Shown piece by piece: positions 17,370 to 28,202 of a stretch of 64,000 bases of DNA. The notes under the pieces were generated by a model. The model was not told where the DNA came from. It did no database searches and worked only from the letters and a program-made list of their open reading frames with translations. Every line of letters begins with the position of its first letter. Position 1 is the first letter of the stretch. This stretch comes from Marinobacter sp. EhC06 (GTDB lineage Bacteria > Pseudomonadota > Gammaproteobacteria > Pseudomonadales > Oleiphilaceae): NCBI RefSeq assembly GCF_001650915.1, contig NZ_LXYO01000034.1, positions 1 to 64,000 on the forward strand. Reading direction: 5' to 3'. Made by a program: the position numbers and the translations under genes.

Positions 17370-18179
17370 ATGGCCGTACCCGCCGTTTCTTGCAAGAAGG
17401 TTTCGAAGGTCTGGAAGCCCGACGGGCCCGCGCCTGTTGTGGCGATAGATGAATTGTCCTTTGAGGTTGCCCGCGGTGAATTTGTTGTTTTGCTGGGGCC
17501 TTCAGGCTGCGGAAAAAGCACATTGCTCTACATGATTGCGGGCCTTGAATCGACGACTTCGGGAACGATTGAATGCGACAAATTGCCAGTGGAAGGCCCG
17601 AGTTCCGATCGAGGAATGATTTTTCAGGAAGCATCACTCTTTCCGTGGCTGACCCTTGCTGACAATGTGACTTTCGGTCTCGGCCTGCGTGGCGAGGGAC
17701 CTGACACCCGGCGAAAAATCGCCAGTAAAATCATGAAGAAAGTCGGCCTCGGCGATGTGCTCGATAAGCGTCCTGATGAACTCTCTGGCGGTATGCGGCA
17801 GCGAGTTGCGGTGGCCCGTGCGCTTGCTATGCAGCCGAAGGTTCTAATGATGGATGAGCCATTTGCCGCCCTGGACGTTCAGACAAGAGCCAAGATGCAG
17901 AACTTCCTGCTTCAGATCTGGCGTGATAGCTCGGCCTCCATCCTTCTCGTGACCCACTCGATTGATGAGGCCATCTCATTGGCCGATCGCATCATCGTAT
18001 TCACGTCACGCCCCGGCCGTGTCAAGAAAGACATCAGGGTTGATATTGAAAGACCTCGCAGTACGCGCGATCCCGCTTTTCACGCCTTGCAGGATGAGCT
18101 ATCCGAACTGTTGGCGGATGAGGTTGATCGCTCCTTTGCTGACCAGCAGCGAAGTGTCATTGGCAGCCACTCTTCGTGA
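17370..18179 (+). CDS. ABC transporter ATPase (SsuB/TauB family)
   Basis: A 269-aa cytoplasmic ATPase energising the importer. Walker A GPSGCGKST (about residues 49-57), Q-loop FQEASLFPW, signature LSGGMRQR and Walker B LMMDEPFAALD followed by the switch histidine (VTHSIDEA) are all present. The ATG at 17370 follows AGGGA by about eight bases. The stop overlaps the permease start (GTGA at 18176-18179). It is typical in size and sequence for the nitrate/sulfonate/taurine subfamily. Confidence 0.93.
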   Translation: MAVPAVSCKKVSKVWKPDGPAPVVAIDELSFEVARGEFVVLLGPSGCGKSTLLYMIAGLESTTSGTIECDKLPVEGPSSDRGMIFQEASLFPWLTLADNVTFGLGLRGEGPDTRRKIASKIMKKVGLGDVLDKRPDELSGGMRQRVAVARALAMQPKVLMMDEPFAALDVQTRAKMQNFLLQIWRDSSASILLVTHSIDEAISLADRIIVFTSRPGRVKKDIRVDIERPRSTRDPAFHALQDELSELLADEVDRSFADQQRSVIGSHSS

Positions 18180-19108
18180 GTCGGCCAAAAAACAACGAGG
18201 CTACTGTGAAAAGCACGAACGAACTTACCGCCAACGTCTCCGACGTAACACCCAAACCCAAAAAAGTGGCGACGGGTCTGTCCGGCAAAACGAAGTATCG
18301 ATTGGAAACCGCATTCTGGTGGATTCTGTCGATTAGCATTTTTGTGGGTATCTGGGAATTATGCTGGTACGTCGGCTGGGCAGACCCTTTGCTGATGCCG
18401 CCGCCGCATATTTTCTTGTCAGATCTACCAGAAACATTCAAGTTTTTTGATCGTGGCAACATCATTGGCAGTGATCAGACCGGTGCCAGTTTACTCGGTG
18501 TCTTATCGGTGCTTCTCTGGACGACGATGCGGGTCGTCGCTGGGCTCGGAATCGGCTTCTTGCTCGGCGTGGCTACCGGGCTGCTCAGTCGCTATAACCG
18601 ATTATTCGGTAATTTGTCTCTGCCATTAGTCACCTTGTTGGCGCCAATCTCTCCGGTTGCCTGGCTGCCCGTTGCCATCTTCCTGTTCGGAATCGGCAAC
18701 ACGCCTGCGATTTTTATGGTTTTCGTTGCCGTGTATTTCATTATCACACTGGCAACGTTGAACCAGATTGATAACGTGCCGGTCAGCTATATTCACGTCG
18801 CCCGGATCATGGGTGCCACCAGACGACAAATCTATACCCGTGTCATCCTGCCATCCATCCTGCCCGGCCTGTTTATGACTCTACGCCTGAACCTGTTCGC
18901 CGCATGGATGGTGGTGCTCATCGCCGAGGCTGTCGGTGTCGGCAGCGGACTTGGGCAGATCGTGATGTTGGCGCGCAATACGTTCAACTCATCTCTGGTC
19001 TTCTTCAGCATGACTCTGATTGGCCTGCTTGGATTCATGTTGGACCAGTTGCTGCGCATCGTGCAGAAGCGACTGCTGTGGTGGCTGGATCAGGAAGGGC
19101 AGAAGTAA
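18176..19108 (+). CDS. ABC transporter permease (SsuC/TauC family)
   Basis: A 310-aa inner-membrane permease. A hydrophilic N-terminal tail of about 40 residues precedes six predicted membrane helices. The EAA-type ATPase-contact loop is visible (RIMGATRRQIYTRVILPSILPG). A GTG start overlaps the ATPase stop; a second GTG at 18206 could be used. It completes the binding protein, ATPase and permease set with the two upstream genes. The amidohydrolase gene follows 81 bases later on the same strand, so importer and first enzyme may be co-transcribed. Confidence 0.92.
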   Translation: MSRPKNNEATVKSTNELTANVSDVTPKPKKVATGLSGKTKYRLETAFWWILSISIFVGIWELCWYVGWADPLLMPPPHIFLSDLPETFKFFDRGNIIGSDQTGASLLGVLSVLLWTTMRVVAGLGIGFLLGVATGLLSRYNRLFGNLSLPLVTLLAPISPVAWLPVAIFLFGIGNTPAIFMVFVAVYFIITLATLNQIDNVPVSYIHVARIMGATRRQIYTRVILPSILPGLFMTLRLNLFAAWMVVLIAEAVGVGSGLGQIVMLARNTFNSSLVFFSMTLIGLLGFMLDQLLRIVQKRLLWWLDQEGQK

Positions 19109-19189
19109 GCATGAGGGCCGTCTATGCGAAACAAACACGGCCACAAACTTTTATAGATTTGCATCTCCATCGTTCAGGAACAAAGACCC

Positions 19190-20728
19190 ATGACAGAATC
19201 AATCTTCAAGGCAAAATGGATCGTCCGCGGTGCCATTGATCGTGAAAACGCCGACATACTGAAAAACGGCGCGCTCTTCCAGCGTGACGGTGTCATCGTC
19301 GACATTGGTCCGCTCGCAGACATCGAAGCAAAATACCCGAATGTCGATGTCATTGGATCGGACGACCAGATCATTCTGCCGGGTTTCGTTAACGCTCATC
19401 ATCACGTCGGAATGACACCTCTGCAACTTGGCTCACCCGATCACCCTCTTGAATTATGGTTTGCCAGCCGAATGTCAGCCCGCGATCTCGATCGTTATCT
19501 GGATACTTTATATTCGTCTTTTGAAATGATCGCATCTGGCATTACCACGGTTCAGCATATTCATGGCTGGATGCAGGGCCCGCTGGAGAGGATTAACAAT
19601 AACGCGTCGCAAGTACTTCAGGCGTATCGCGACGTTGGTATGCGCGCCTCCTATTGTTACGCCGTGCGTGAGCAGAATCGCCTCGTCTACGAAGCCGACG
19701 AAGCGTTTGTTGCTCGGCTTCCCTCTGACTTGCAAGCGCCGATTGCTGCACACCTGAAAAGCCAGGCGATCCCTTTTGAAGACAATCTGTCTCTGTACGA
19801 CAACCTTGTTGCGGAAAACGAGGGCCAGTCACGGACCCGGATTCAGCTGGCGCCGGCTAACCTGCACTGGTGTACTGACCATGGTTTGACTGAGCTTGAA
19901 AAACGTTCTCTTAGAGACAACGCGCCGATGCATATGCACCTTCTGGAAACGGCTTATCAAAAAGAATACGCACGTCGTCGTACGGGTACCACTGCGGTCA
20001 AGCACCTGGAGAAACTTGGCATTCTCAGTTCACGCCTGACGCTGGGGCATGGCGTCTGGCTCACAGAGGAAGATATAGAGATTGCAGCAAGCCACGGTAC
20101 CTGCATTTGCCACAACTGCAGTTCCAACTTCCGTTTGCGTAGTGGCGTCGCACCGCTCAACGTTTTCGAGAAGCACGGTATGACGGTCGGTATCGGACTG
20201 GATGAGGCCGGGATCAACGATGACCGCGACATGCTCCAGGAAATGCGCCTGGTTCTACGCGCGCACCGTGTTCCAGGGATGGACGACGTCGTGCCGACTG
20301 GACCGCAGGTATTGCGCATGGCATCCGAACACGGTGCGATGACAACCCCCTTCGGTAAAGACATTGGCCGCCTGGATGTGGGTCGTATGGCGGACCTGGT
20401 TATGATCAATCATCGCAAGGCCTTGTGGCCATATCAGGACGATCAGATCCCCATCCTCGATTCGATTATGCAACGCGCCAAGACAGAGTCGGTCGACAAG
20501 ACCGTGGTTGGCGGCGAGGTCATTTATGAAAATGGTCGATTCACCCGTGTTGATCGCGATCAGGTTCTCAACGAAATCGCTGAGCGTCTGTCGAAACCCC
20601 GCACGGCGGACGAGGAAAAACGAATCCACTTGGCCAAAGCCGTTTTCCCCCATGTGAAGAAGTTCTATGACGGTTATCTGGATGGCCAAAAGCGCGAGCC
20701 TTTTTACTCGCCCTCTTCCAGCATCTGA
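19190..20728 (+). CDS. ATZ/TRZ-like amidohydrolase (aminohydrolase)
   Basis: A 512-aa subtype III amidohydrolase related to s-triazine and purine aminohydrolases. Mononuclear metal ligands are visible: H70 and H72 (NAHHHVG), HMHLLET, LGHGVWL and the catalytic Asp in GIGLDEAGINDD. A C-terminal extension of about 40 residues (PHVKKFYDGYLDG) is typical of longer family members. It directly follows the NMT1-type importer operon, which suggests that its substrate is the imported compound. Deamination or hydrolysis of an amino- or oxo-substituted ring is the expected chemistry; the exact substrate is unknown. It is convergent with the amidohydrolase gene ending at 20789. Confidence 0.85.
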   Translation: MTESIFKAKWIVRGAIDRENADILKNGALFQRDGVIVDIGPLADIEAKYPNVDVIGSDDQIILPGFVNAHHHVGMTPLQLGSPDHPLELWFASRMSARDLDRYLDTLYSSFEMIASGITTVQHIHGWMQGPLERINNNASQVLQAYRDVGMRASYCYAVREQNRLVYEADEAFVARLPSDLQAPIAAHLKSQAIPFEDNLSLYDNLVAENEGQSRTRIQLAPANLHWCTDHGLTELEKRSLRDNAPMHMHLLETAYQKEYARRRTGTTAVKHLEKLGILSSRLTLGHGVWLTEEDIEIAASHGTCICHNCSSNFRLRSGVAPLNVFEKHGMTVGIGLDEAGINDDRDMLQEMRLVLRAHRVPGMDDVVPTGPQVLRMASEHGAMTTPFGKDIGRLDVGRMADLVMINHRKALWPYQDDQIPILDSIMQRAKTESVDKTVVGGEVIYENGRFTRVDRDQVLNEIAERLSKPRTADEEKRIHLAKAVFPHVKKFYDGYLDGQKREPFYSPSSSI

Positions 20729-20735
20729 ACAGCAA

Positions 20736-20765
20736 TGCCGACTTCATTGGCCCATGAGGTCGGCA
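20736..20765. terminator. Hairpin between convergent amidohydrolase genes
   Basis: TGCCGACTTCAT (20736-20747) pairs with ATGAGGTCGGCA (20754-20765) around a six-base loop, a 12-bp stem with one G-T pair. It lies between two convergent stops and can serve both strands, although there is no strong T-run. Confidence 0.6.
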
Positions 20766-20788
20766 CATTCACTAAAGACGTGGAGCGG

Positions 20789-22306
20789 TCACGGCGTCAT
20801 CGGCCCCGCCCAGCGGTTCATTCCAACGTCTTTCTGGCTGGTCTTAAGGTACATTTCACGATAATAGGGCGCGAGACGATCCGCCGATTCGGTCATCAGG
20901 TCCAACTGGGCAGATAGCCGATCCGTGTACCCGCGCACCTTCTTTCGAAGAGCGGCCTCGTCCACCGTCAGAACTTCGCCGTCTTCGACCACTATGCGAC
21001 CGTCGACGATCGTCATTTTCAAAGACCCGCCATTTTCGCAGAAGACAAGCGCACGCTTGAGATTGTGCAAGGGCGTGAACGGAAGAGTATCCAGATCAAC
21101 CAGCAGCATATCAGCCCGGTAACCTTCCTTGAGCATGCCTACGCGATTCTGAAGCCCCATGGTACGAGCGCCTCCCCGGGTCAGCATGTCGAGGATCTCA
21201 TTTTCATGAGGCCAGTTCTGGTATTCGGCATCAGCGATTTTATGGACCAGCCCTGCGGTTTTGCCGACCGTCCAGAGGTTGCAGCCGTCATCAACGGGGA
21301 CTTCATCGATGCCCAGACCAATATTGATCCCGGCGTTCTTCAATCGACGGAATGGCATGACGCCGCTACCAATTTTCAGATTCGAAATAGGATTATGGAT
21401 CACCGAACACCCGGACTCCGCCATGGCTTTGATATCTGCGTCGTCAACCCAGACGGAATGAATCACCACTGCCCTGTCCGTTAGCACGCCCTGATCCTTC
21501 ACGTACTGAATAAAGGACTTTCCATGCATTTCCTCACCCAGAACACGCTGTAATTTGGTTTCGAGAATATGCATCTTGTACGGAATATTATGTTTTTCGC
21601 TCAGGTCGTTGAGCGCACGGAGACAATCGGGCGTCACACGCTGAGGCGCGGAACAGGACACAGAACACCGGATGCGGCCGTTCGCCGTGTCATGCCAATG
21701 CTCGATAAAGCGCTCGTAGTAACCGATAAGCTCGTCAGTTGTGAGCAGCGGCACCTCTTCCATCTCCGTGCGGATATCGTCCGGCAGGAGATCGTATAGG
21801 AAGGGGTACTTTTCATATTCCCGGACATTCACCTGACAAAGCGTCACCGACGCACGAATACCGGCATCGGTGTAGGCATTCATCACTGCGTTTACTTCTT
21901 CATCCGTCGGCACGGGGACAAAGAAACAATCATCGTGGTTTGTGGTGACGCCCTGCTTCAGAAGCTCGACGGCACCCAGCATGGTACGTGTATAGGCGAA
22001 CTCACGATCCACCGTTTGACGCTGAAGCGGCGGCACCTCATAAAGCATGTAAAGCTCCAGAGGCGCATCCACAAGGGCCCCCTTGAGAAAATTCACGGGT
22101 GAGTGGAAATGCGCATTAATCAGTCCCGGCATGACCAGCTTGCCTTCACCGTCAACAACTCTGGCGCTACCGGTTTCAATGCCCGCCGCAACATCCGGCC
22201 CCATCTTCTTGATCACACCATCAGCAATCAGAACGTCGGCACGCTCATACTCGGTGTCGTGTTCGTCCATCGTGAGGACTCGGGCATTACGGATAATGAT
22301 ATCCAT
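20789..22306 (-). CDS. Amidohydrolase, ATZ/TRZ/SAH-deaminase-like
   Basis: A 505-aa subtype III amidohydrolase. Metal ligands are in NAHFHSP (HxH near residues 65-67), MHILETK, VIHSVWV and GIDEVPVDDG. It is longer than typical methylthioadenosine/SAH deaminases (about 440 aa) and has the C-terminal helical tail seen in chlorohydrolase-like enzymes. It is the last gene of the minus-strand Dpp-type importer operon (34 bases after the permease stop), so an imported peptide-like or heterocyclic amide is the likely substrate. It is distinct from the 19190 enzyme across most of its length, so not a recent duplicate. Confidence 0.83.
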   Translation of the reverse strand: MDIIIRNARVLTMDEHDTEYERADVLIADGVIKKMGPDVAAGIETGSARVVDGEGKLVMPGLINAHFHSPVNFLKGALVDAPLELYMLYEVPPLQRQTVDREFAYTRTMLGAVELLKQGVTTNHDDCFFVPVPTDEEVNAVMNAYTDAGIRASVTLCQVNVREYEKYPFLYDLLPDDIRTEMEEVPLLTTDELIGYYERFIEHWHDTANGRIRCSVSCSAPQRVTPDCLRALNDLSEKHNIPYKMHILETKLQRVLGEEMHGKSFIQYVKDQGVLTDRAVVIHSVWVDDADIKAMAESGCSVIHNPISNLKIGSGVMPFRRLKNAGINIGLGIDEVPVDDGCNLWTVGKTAGLVHKIADAEYQNWPHENEILDMLTRGGARTMGLQNRVGMLKEGYRADMLLVDLDTLPFTPLHNLKRALVFCENGGSLKMTIVDGRIVVEDGEVLTVDEAALRKKVRGYTDRLSAQLDLMTESADRLAPYYREMYLKTSQKDVGMNRWAGPMTP

Positions 22307-22339
22307 GGTTTCTGTTTACCTTTTCCGGCTTTGATACGG

Positions 22340-23248
22340 TTATTTCCGGCTGGCCAGTGCCAGCCGGGTTTTAGGATCGAGGGCATCCCTGAGGGTGTCA
22401 CCCAGAAGATTGAAGGCGATCACCACCGTCATGATCAGTATTCCTGGTAAAAGCGAGATGTGGGCCGCGTTGAAAAGATATTGCCGGCCGTCGCTGGTGA
22501 TAATGCCCCATTCGGCGGTTGGCGCCTGAACACCCAGCCCCAGGAAGCTCAGCCCAGCCGCGGTGATGATGATGTTGCCAACGATCGTTGTGCTGTAAAC
22601 AATTGACGCGGCAACCACATTGGGGAGCATTTCCACGAAAAGTATCTTGGGCGTGGGTGTCGCCGCCGCGATCGCCGCTTCGATATAACTGCTATTTCTT
22701 TCCTGCTGTGCCGCTACGTAGACAACACGGGTGTTGTAAGGCAGCAGTACAATCGTCAGTGCAATGATCATATTGACCATGCCTGGCCCCATAAACGCCG
22801 CCAGCATGATGGCCAATAGAACCATCGGAAAGGCAAAAAGCACATCCATGACCCGCATGATGATCGAACCCAGCCGGTCGTTCCAGGCAGCCACCAGGCC
22901 CAGGGGTATTGCAAATAGCGCACTGAGCACCACCGGCGTGATACCGGCAAATAACGTGGTTCGGCCGCCCCAGATAAGGCGGGAGAGCATATCCCGCCCC
23001 TGGTGGTCGAGGCCAAGAATATGGTCTGGCGTACCCAGCCCCTGCAACCGAAGTCTTGGAAAGCTGACGGTGGGGTCAAACGGTGCGAGCCAGGGTGCGA
23101 ATATCGCCGCCACTATCACAAAGGCGAGAATCAGTGCACCGCTCATCGCGTACCGATCCGCAAGAATGCCTCGCCAGATGAAAAAGAAGCTCGAGCGTGG
23201 CTTTACTGCCCGACGGGGCGTCGCAATGGTTTCAGCGTTCGGATGCAT
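22340..23248 (-). CDS. Dpp/Opp-type ABC transporter permease (DppC-like)
   Basis: A 302-aa inner-membrane permease of the dipeptide/nickel family with the N-terminal DppC-type domain and the binding-protein-dependent transport domain (GLDHQGRDMLSRLIWGGRT; EAA loop near SYIEAAIAAATPTPKILFVEMLPN). The ATG at 23248 follows GAGGG by six bases; a TTG one codon upstream opens the frame. The start lies 17 bases inside the DppB-like gene, showing translational coupling. It pairs with the 23232-24176 permease. Confidence 0.92.
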   Translation of the reverse strand: MHPNAETIATPRRAVKPRSSFFFIWRGILADRYAMSGALILAFVIVAAIFAPWLAPFDPTVSFPRLRLQGLGTPDHILGLDHQGRDMLSRLIWGGRTTLFAGITPVVLSALFAIPLGLVAAWNDRLGSIIMRVMDVLFAFPMVLLAIMLAAFMGPGMVNMIIALTIVLLPYNTRVVYVAAQQERNSSYIEAAIAAATPTPKILFVEMLPNVVAASIVYSTTIVGNIIITAAGLSFLGLGVQAPTAEWGIITSDGRQYLFNAAHISLLPGILIMTVVIAFNLLGDTLRDALDPKTRLALASRK

Positions 23249-24176
23249 CAAGAGCCCTCACAATAAAGTCCGCAAGAAAGTTGCTGATAACGAAGGTCAG
23301 AGCAATAACCAGTGAGCAACCCTGGATCATCGGAACGTCTCTTTGCAGAATCGCGTTATAGAGCTGCAGGCCGATACCGGGCCAGTTGAAAATAATCTCG
23401 CTGAATATGGCACTACCAAACAGATAACCGACCTGAAGGCCGCTGATATTAACGAAGGAAGGCAAGGCATTGCGCACCATGTGGACATAGTTCAGGCGCC
23501 TGCGCCGAATCCCTCTGGACCTCAGAGCCATCATGTAAGTTTTATTGGTGACATCGATCATCGCTGATCGTGAAACCCGGGTGACAATCGCAATCGACGA
23601 CGCCGCCGTTGCGATGGCGGGCAAGGTCGCATGATGCACAAGTTCCCAGAACCCGCCGGGATCGTAGAAATTTTGCATCCCGGACGTTGGAAACAGAGGA
23701 AATTTCACACTGAACAGGTAAAGCAGCAGAATGCCCAGCCAGAAAGTAGGCGCAGAAGCCAGCAGAAGCGTACCGAAGATGGTCAGCCGGTCACCGATAC
23801 TGCGAAAATGGGTAGCAGAGAACACCGCCAACAAAAAGCTCACAGTGATTACAAGAAATAGGCTGAACCCCATCAAAATAAACGAGTTGACGATCTTTTC
23901 CCCCAGTAATGAGGCAACCTCAACGCGCTGGGATATCGAGTACCCGAGATCAAACTGCAACAGATCCCACAGCCAGATACCGTACTGGACCAGCAATGGA
24001 CGATTAAGCCCGAGTTCTTCCCGCAATGCCTGGACGGCTGTGTCCGACGCCTGCTGACCTAAAACGGTACGGGCAACATCACCTGGGACCAGGTAAACCG
24101 AAATAAAGACCACAAAGCTGACCCCCAGCATCACGGGAATCATTTGCAGTAAGCGCATGACAACAAACCGGGGCAT
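23232..24176 (-). CDS. Dpp/Opp-type ABC transporter permease (DppB-like)
   Basis: A 314-aa permease with a first membrane helix at the N-terminus (MRLLQMIPVMLGVSFVVF), the DppB-type periplasmic loop (ALREELGLNRPLLVQYGIW) and the EAA motif region (YMMALRSRGIRRRRLNYVHM). The ATG at 24176 follows GGAG by eight bases. It lies 83 bases downstream of the binding-protein gene in the same operon. With the DppC-like subunit it forms the channel of the importer. Confidence 0.92.
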   Translation of the reverse strand: MPRFVVMRLLQMIPVMLGVSFVVFISVYLVPGDVARTVLGQQASDTAVQALREELGLNRPLLVQYGIWLWDLLQFDLGYSISQRVEVASLLGEKIVNSFILMGFSLFLVITVSFLLAVFSATHFRSIGDRLTIFGTLLLASAPTFWLGILLLYLFSVKFPLFPTSGMQNFYDPGGFWELVHHATLPAIATAASSIAIVTRVSRSAMIDVTNKTYMMALRSRGIRRRRLNYVHMVRNALPSFVNISGLQVGYLFGSAIFSEIIFNWPGIGLQLYNAILQRDVPMIQGCSLVIALTFVISNFLADFIVRALDASER

Positions 24177-24259
24177 GACAGAAACTCCAGCTATGCCAGG
24201 TTGCAGGCCCTGATCATCGAGCCTGGCAACCTGGCGATCTCTTACGTCAGATGAGGGCC

Positions 24260-25894
24260 TTAGTTTTTGACCAGGCCGGTGTAGTCATGCCAATGCTGGG
24301 GTGCGAGTACGAACCCTGAAACATTCGGCCTCATCGCATAGATGGCAATCGGGGTGTAGTAAGGAATGAACGCCATATCGTCAGCAATCGTTTGCTGCAG
24401 AGTGGCCAGATGGCCAAGCATCTCGCTTTCAGTTTTTGAAGACCTGGCATCCGCGAGCAACTTGTCAATCTCCGGGTTTTCGTAATAGCCGGCGTTAAAA
24501 CCGTTTGGCGGGATTGCCGCGGTTGCAATCACCTGGTCTAGCCAGAAGAAACTGGTCTCGCCCCAGGACACTGACATGAAGCCGGTTCCCTCGCGAATGC
24601 CCCCACCAAGCATGTCCCAGTAGGTGCCGTTATCGAATGACTCGATAGATGCGTCAATGCCGATTTTGGCCAGGTCGCGCTGGATCCACTCGGCATCACC
24701 GACCGTGTTTACATCGCCACCCCCGCCCATGGTCCAGTCCAGGCGAGTCTCAAAACCGTCGGGGTAACCTGCCTCTGCCAACAGTGTCTTGGCAGCTTCA
24801 GGATCGTATTCACAGTCCTTGAAATCAGGGTCGTAACCCGGGCCGCCGTAATTCAGGATACCCGTGGCAGGTCGTGCGTAGCCGTTACGGTGAAACTCGG
24901 CCATGCCTTCACGATCCAGCGCCATACAGACAGCACGTCGGACTCTGACATCCTGCAAAGGCTCTTCTTTGAAGTTGACCCACATCATGTAAATCGTGGA
25001 GATCGGGCTGCTGACAATGTCCAGCCCGGCGGCTTTAAGCTGTTCGATCGAGTCGGGAGAGGGAGACGAGATCATGTCCACTTCGCCACTGCGCAACGCC
25101 AGTTCTCTGGTCGCTACTTCGGAAATAGGCCGGAACATCAACCGCTCAATGGTTGGGGTACGGCTTTCGTCCCAGTAATCCGGGTTGCGTTTTAAAACAG
25201 TCAACTCGCCAATAGAGCGACTGGCAAACTGATAAGGGCCGGTGCCAACAGGATTGGTCTCGACGCTATCGTTGCCGTTCTCACGAATAGAGGTCGGGCT
25301 GATGAATCGGGGGGTACCCGAACCACCCATGGCCAGGCGCCGGAGAAACTCAATGTTCGGAGTTTCGAGCTTGATCTCGAACGTGTAATCGTCAACGACC
25401 CGATAGCTTTCAAGGTCCTGCCACATCCAGCGCATCAGTCCGCTGGCAATCGACTGGTAGTACTCAAATTCAGGGTCCAGCATTCGATCCAAGTTGAATT
25501 TCACCGCGTCGGCATTGAAGTCCGTACCGTCGTGAAACTTCACGCCTTTGCGCAGGTTGAAGGTATAGGTGAGTCCGTCGTCCGAGATATCCCAGGATTC
25601 CGCCAAAGCCGGAACCAGAGGCGGTTGTTCAACATCATCCCGAGTCAGATCCTCGGCCACGAAGCCCTCGAACACATGCATGATCACGCGAAACGTGTTC
25701 CATGTGGTCGAGGCATGAGGATCCATTCTGGATAAGTTGGCTTCGATCGCGATCGCCACGGTATCCTGGGGAGTCGCCTGAGCATTTGCCTTTTCTGGCA
25801 TGACCGCCAAACCGCCTGCGGAAATGGCAATCGCCAGAGCGCTTGCCGGCCCGATCGCCGCTTGCTTCAATCTACTCATGACTTGCTTTTGCAT
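24260..25894 (-). CDS. Dpp/Opp-type ABC transporter substrate-binding protein (SBP family 5)
   Basis: A 544-aa periplasmic binding protein with a signal peptide (hydrophobic [12 protein letters not shown], likely cleavage after KANA, about residue 38). The family 5 signature is clear: [43 protein letters not shown] and the [13 protein letters not shown] segment [10 protein letters not shown]. The start at 25894 was chosen for AAGGAG seven bases upstream; an internal ATG at 25879 makes an ATGA overlap with the upstream ATPase stop but lacks a ribosome-binding site. The ligand is likely a peptide-like or ureide compound. Confidence 0.92.
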   Translation of the reverse strand: MQKQVMSRLKQAAIGPASALAIAISAGGLAVMPEKANAQATPQDTVAIAIEANLSRMDPHASTTWNTFRVIMHVFEGFVAEDLTRDDVEQPPLVPALAESWDISDDGLTYTFNLRKGVKFHDGTDFNADAVKFNLDRMLDPEFEYYQSIASGLMRWMWQDLESYRVVDDYTFEIKLETPNIEFLRRLAMGGSGTPRFISPTSIRENGNDSVETNPVGTGPYQFASRSIGELTVLKRNPDYWDESRTPTIERLMFRPISEVATRELALRSGEVDMISSPSPDSIEQLKAAGLDIVSSPISTIYMMWVNFKEEPLQDVRVRRAVCMALDREGMAEFHRNGYARPATGILNYGGPGYDPDFKDCEYDPEAAKTLLAEAGYPDGFETRLDWTMGGGGDVNTVGDAEWIQRDLAKIGIDASIESFDNGTYWDMLGGGIREGTGFMSVSWGETSFFWLDQVIATAAIPPNGFNAGYYENPEIDKLLADARSSKTESEMLGHLATLQQTIADDMAFIPYYTPIAIYAMRPNVSGFVLAPQHWHDYTGLVKN

Positions 25895-26919
25895 GGTATT
25901 GCTCCTTCGTACTTTGCGTTTAAGTCAGACGGGCGGAAGCCTGTCTCCTCAGCGTACAAATGACAGGCCACACTCCGGCTCCCATCAATCGACTTCAGTA
26001 AAGGCGTCTTGTCCCGGCAATGGGGCAGGCGGTGCGCGCAGGTGCCTTGATAAACACAGCCACCTCCGTCGCTGCGCTCCTCTTCGACGTCCTCTATGGC
26101 GGCGGCAGCATCCAGCCAGCGCTCATCGCCGTCCATTGTTAAAATCGTGTCCAGAAAATTCCGTGTGAAAGGGTGGGCCGGTAATTTATGGATATCGTTA
26201 CTCAACCCGGACTCCAGAATTTGTCCCCGATACATGACCAGCGTGCGGTCGCACATGTAGCGAACAATTCCCAGGTCGTGAGAGACGAAGAGATAAGCGA
26301 TATCCAGCTTGCCCTGGATCTCCCTGAGCAGATTAAGAATCTGTGCCTGAACCGAAACATCCAGAGCTGAAACCGGCTCATCGAGAATCAGCAGGCGTGG
26401 TTCAGGGGCCAGCGCGCGGGCAATCGCAATCCGCTGACACTGGCCTCCGCTGAATTCGTGGGGGTACCGCGACGTTGCCGAGGGATCCAGGCCAACGAGT
26501 TCCATCAGGCTCTCGGCTTTGGCAAGCGCTGCCCGCTTGGGCATCCCGAAGTTAAGCAAGGGTCTGGCGATACTTTCTCCCACGGTGCGGCGGGGATTGA
26601 GCGAGTGCAGCGGGTCCTGGAACACCACCTGAATGTCGCGCCTGAAAAGGCGCATTCGATCCCTGGAAACCTCAGTCAGTAGTTCTCCGTCAAACCAGAC
26701 TTCACCCTGATCGGGCTCAATCAACCTTGCGATGATCCTCGCCAATGTCGACTTGCCTGAACCAGAGCCACCCACCAGCCCAACGGTTTCCCCGGGGAAC
26801 AGGTCAAAACTCACACCATCCACTGCCTTGGTGCTGGCGACGACTCTTCTTCGGATCAGTCCACTGGTTGTGGTGTAACTGCGGTGTATATCCCGAACCG
26901 AGAGCAAAGGACGAGTCAT
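25876..26919 (-). CDS. Dpp/Opp-type ABC transporter ATPase (DppF-like)
   Basis: A 347-aa ATPase with Walker [11 protein letters not shown]-loop [17 protein letters not shown], signature FSGGQCQR, Walker [13 protein letters not shown] and the C-terminal oligopeptide-transporter domain with its iron-sulfur-type cysteines ([14 protein letters not shown] and SVACHLY). The ATG at 26919 overlaps the DppD-like stop by four bases (ATGA). The 3' end overlaps the binding-protein gene by 19 bases. The order D, F, A, B, C places the ATPases first, a compact but complete importer. Confidence 0.93.
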   Translation of the reverse strand: MTRPLLSVRDIHRSYTTTSGLIRRRVVASTKAVDGVSFDLFPGETVGLVGGSGSGKSTLARIIARLIEPDQGEVWFDGELLTEVSRDRMRLFRRDIQVVFQDPLHSLNPRRTVGESIARPLLNFGMPKRAALAKAESLMELVGLDPSATSRYPHEFSGGQCQRIAIARALAPEPRLLILDEPVSALDVSVQAQILNLLREIQGKLDIAYLFVSHDLGIVRYMCDRTLVMYRGQILESGLSNDIHKLPAHPFTRNFLDTILTMDGDERWLDAAAAIEDVEEERSDGGGCVYQGTCAHRLPHCRDKTPLLKSIDGSRSVACHLYAEETGFRPSDLNAKYEGAIPCKSKS

Positions 26920-27947
26920 GCGTCCCCCTTCTCTGGACCCACCAGATGGCAACGGACGGCTCTGGTTTCGGAAAGGGTTTCGAGTTCAGGCAGCTCATTC
27001 CGACACCGATCCACAACATGGTCACAGCGATCCGCGAAGCGACAGCCCTTCGGCGGGTCAACCAGGTTCGGCGGAGTTCCCGGGATCTGATAGAGCGACT
27101 CATCGTCTCTGACATTATCAGGAACTGACCGAATGAGAGCCTGTGTATACGGGTGCTGGGGGCTCGCCAGAACCTCCTCGACGTCACCCTCTTCCTGCAC
27201 ATGCCCGGCATACATCACAACGACGCGATGGGCGATGGCTCTAACAACGCCGAAATCGTGGGTAATCAGGAGAATGGGTAAACGATGTTCCTGGTTCAAT
27301 TGGCGTAGAAGAAACAGAACTTTTGCCTGAATACCCACATCAAGCGCGGTCGTCGGCTCGTCGGCAATCAACAACGAGGGGTGGCAGGCGAAGGTTATGG
27401 CCAGAGAGACACGCTGGCACATGCCACCGCTCAACTGATGCGGGTAAGACGCCGCAATCCGCTGCCAATCGTTAAACCCGACCTGGCGCAATCCCTGCTC
27501 GATGTATCGCAGGCGCTCCGCTTTCTTCATCTCCGGACGGTGCAAGGACAGCGTTTCGAGAAAGGCCTCCTCAATCGTGAATGAAGGATCAAGGCTGCCA
27601 CGGGGGTTCTGGAACAGCATCGCAGCCGATGTGCCGCGAATTGACTCGAGGTCATGCTCCGACATCGCCAGAATATCCTGGCCGTTGAGCGACACTGAAC
27701 CCGAGACGAAGCGACCGGGCGGTGTACTGATGAGCTTGAGAGCCGCCAACGCCGTCACACTCTTACCCGAGCCTGACTCTCCGACCAGAGCGACGATCTC
27801 ACCGTCGCGAACAGACAGGCTCACGTTGTCGACGGCGCGCAGGGGCCCTGCAGGCGTATCAAACCAGATTCTGAGTTCCGAGATATCGAGCCCACCAGCG
27901 CGGGGACTGACATTCTGAGAAATTTGTGGGGCAAGCTCGTTAGACAT
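26916..27947 (-). CDS. Dpp/Opp-type ABC transporter ATPase (DppD-like)
   Basis: A 343-aa ATPase: Walker [10 protein letters not shown] (about residues 56-64), Q-loop [14 protein letters not shown], signature LSGGMCQR, Walker [13 protein letters not shown], switch ITHDFGVV and a C-terminal cysteine-bearing tail ([20 protein letters not shown]). It starts the importer operon, about 255 bases downstream of the amidase 2 stop, so the importer may have its own promoter in 27948-28202, where I see no clear -35/-10. Confidence 0.93.
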   Translation of the reverse strand: MSNELAPQISQNVSPRAGGLDISELRIWFDTPAGPLRAVDNVSLSVRDGEIVALVGESGSGKSVTALAALKLISTPPGRFVSGSVSLNGQDILAMSEHDLESIRGTSAAMLFQNPRGSLDPSFTIEEAFLETLSLHRPEMKKAERLRYIEQGLRQVGFNDWQRIAASYPHQLSGGMCQRVSLAITFACHPSLLIADEPTTALDVGIQAKVLFLLRQLNQEHRLPILLITHDFGVVRAIAHRVVVMYAGHVQEEGDVEEVLASPQHPYTQALIRSVPDNVRDDESLYQIPGTPPNLVDPPKGCRFADRCDHVVDRCRNELPELETLSETRAVRCHLVGPEKGDA

Positions 27948-28202
27948 ATCGCGACCACAACGTCGGTTGATGTGGAAGGCACGCCAACCTTGATTAGCCG
28001 TTGAGGCTTTTCATGCGCTATGTGTCAGGTAATTCATTGTTCGGGCCAACATCGCCATCTTAATTAGTTTTCAAACACTTAAGATAAATCCGCCCGCCAT
28101 TGACCAAATCTACCCGAACGGAGTTCGCCTCAAACAAGAGCACAGGCGCTCCAAAAACGAGCGGTAAAAGCAGACACGGGCAGCGGTGTAAAAAGCAGCG
28201 AA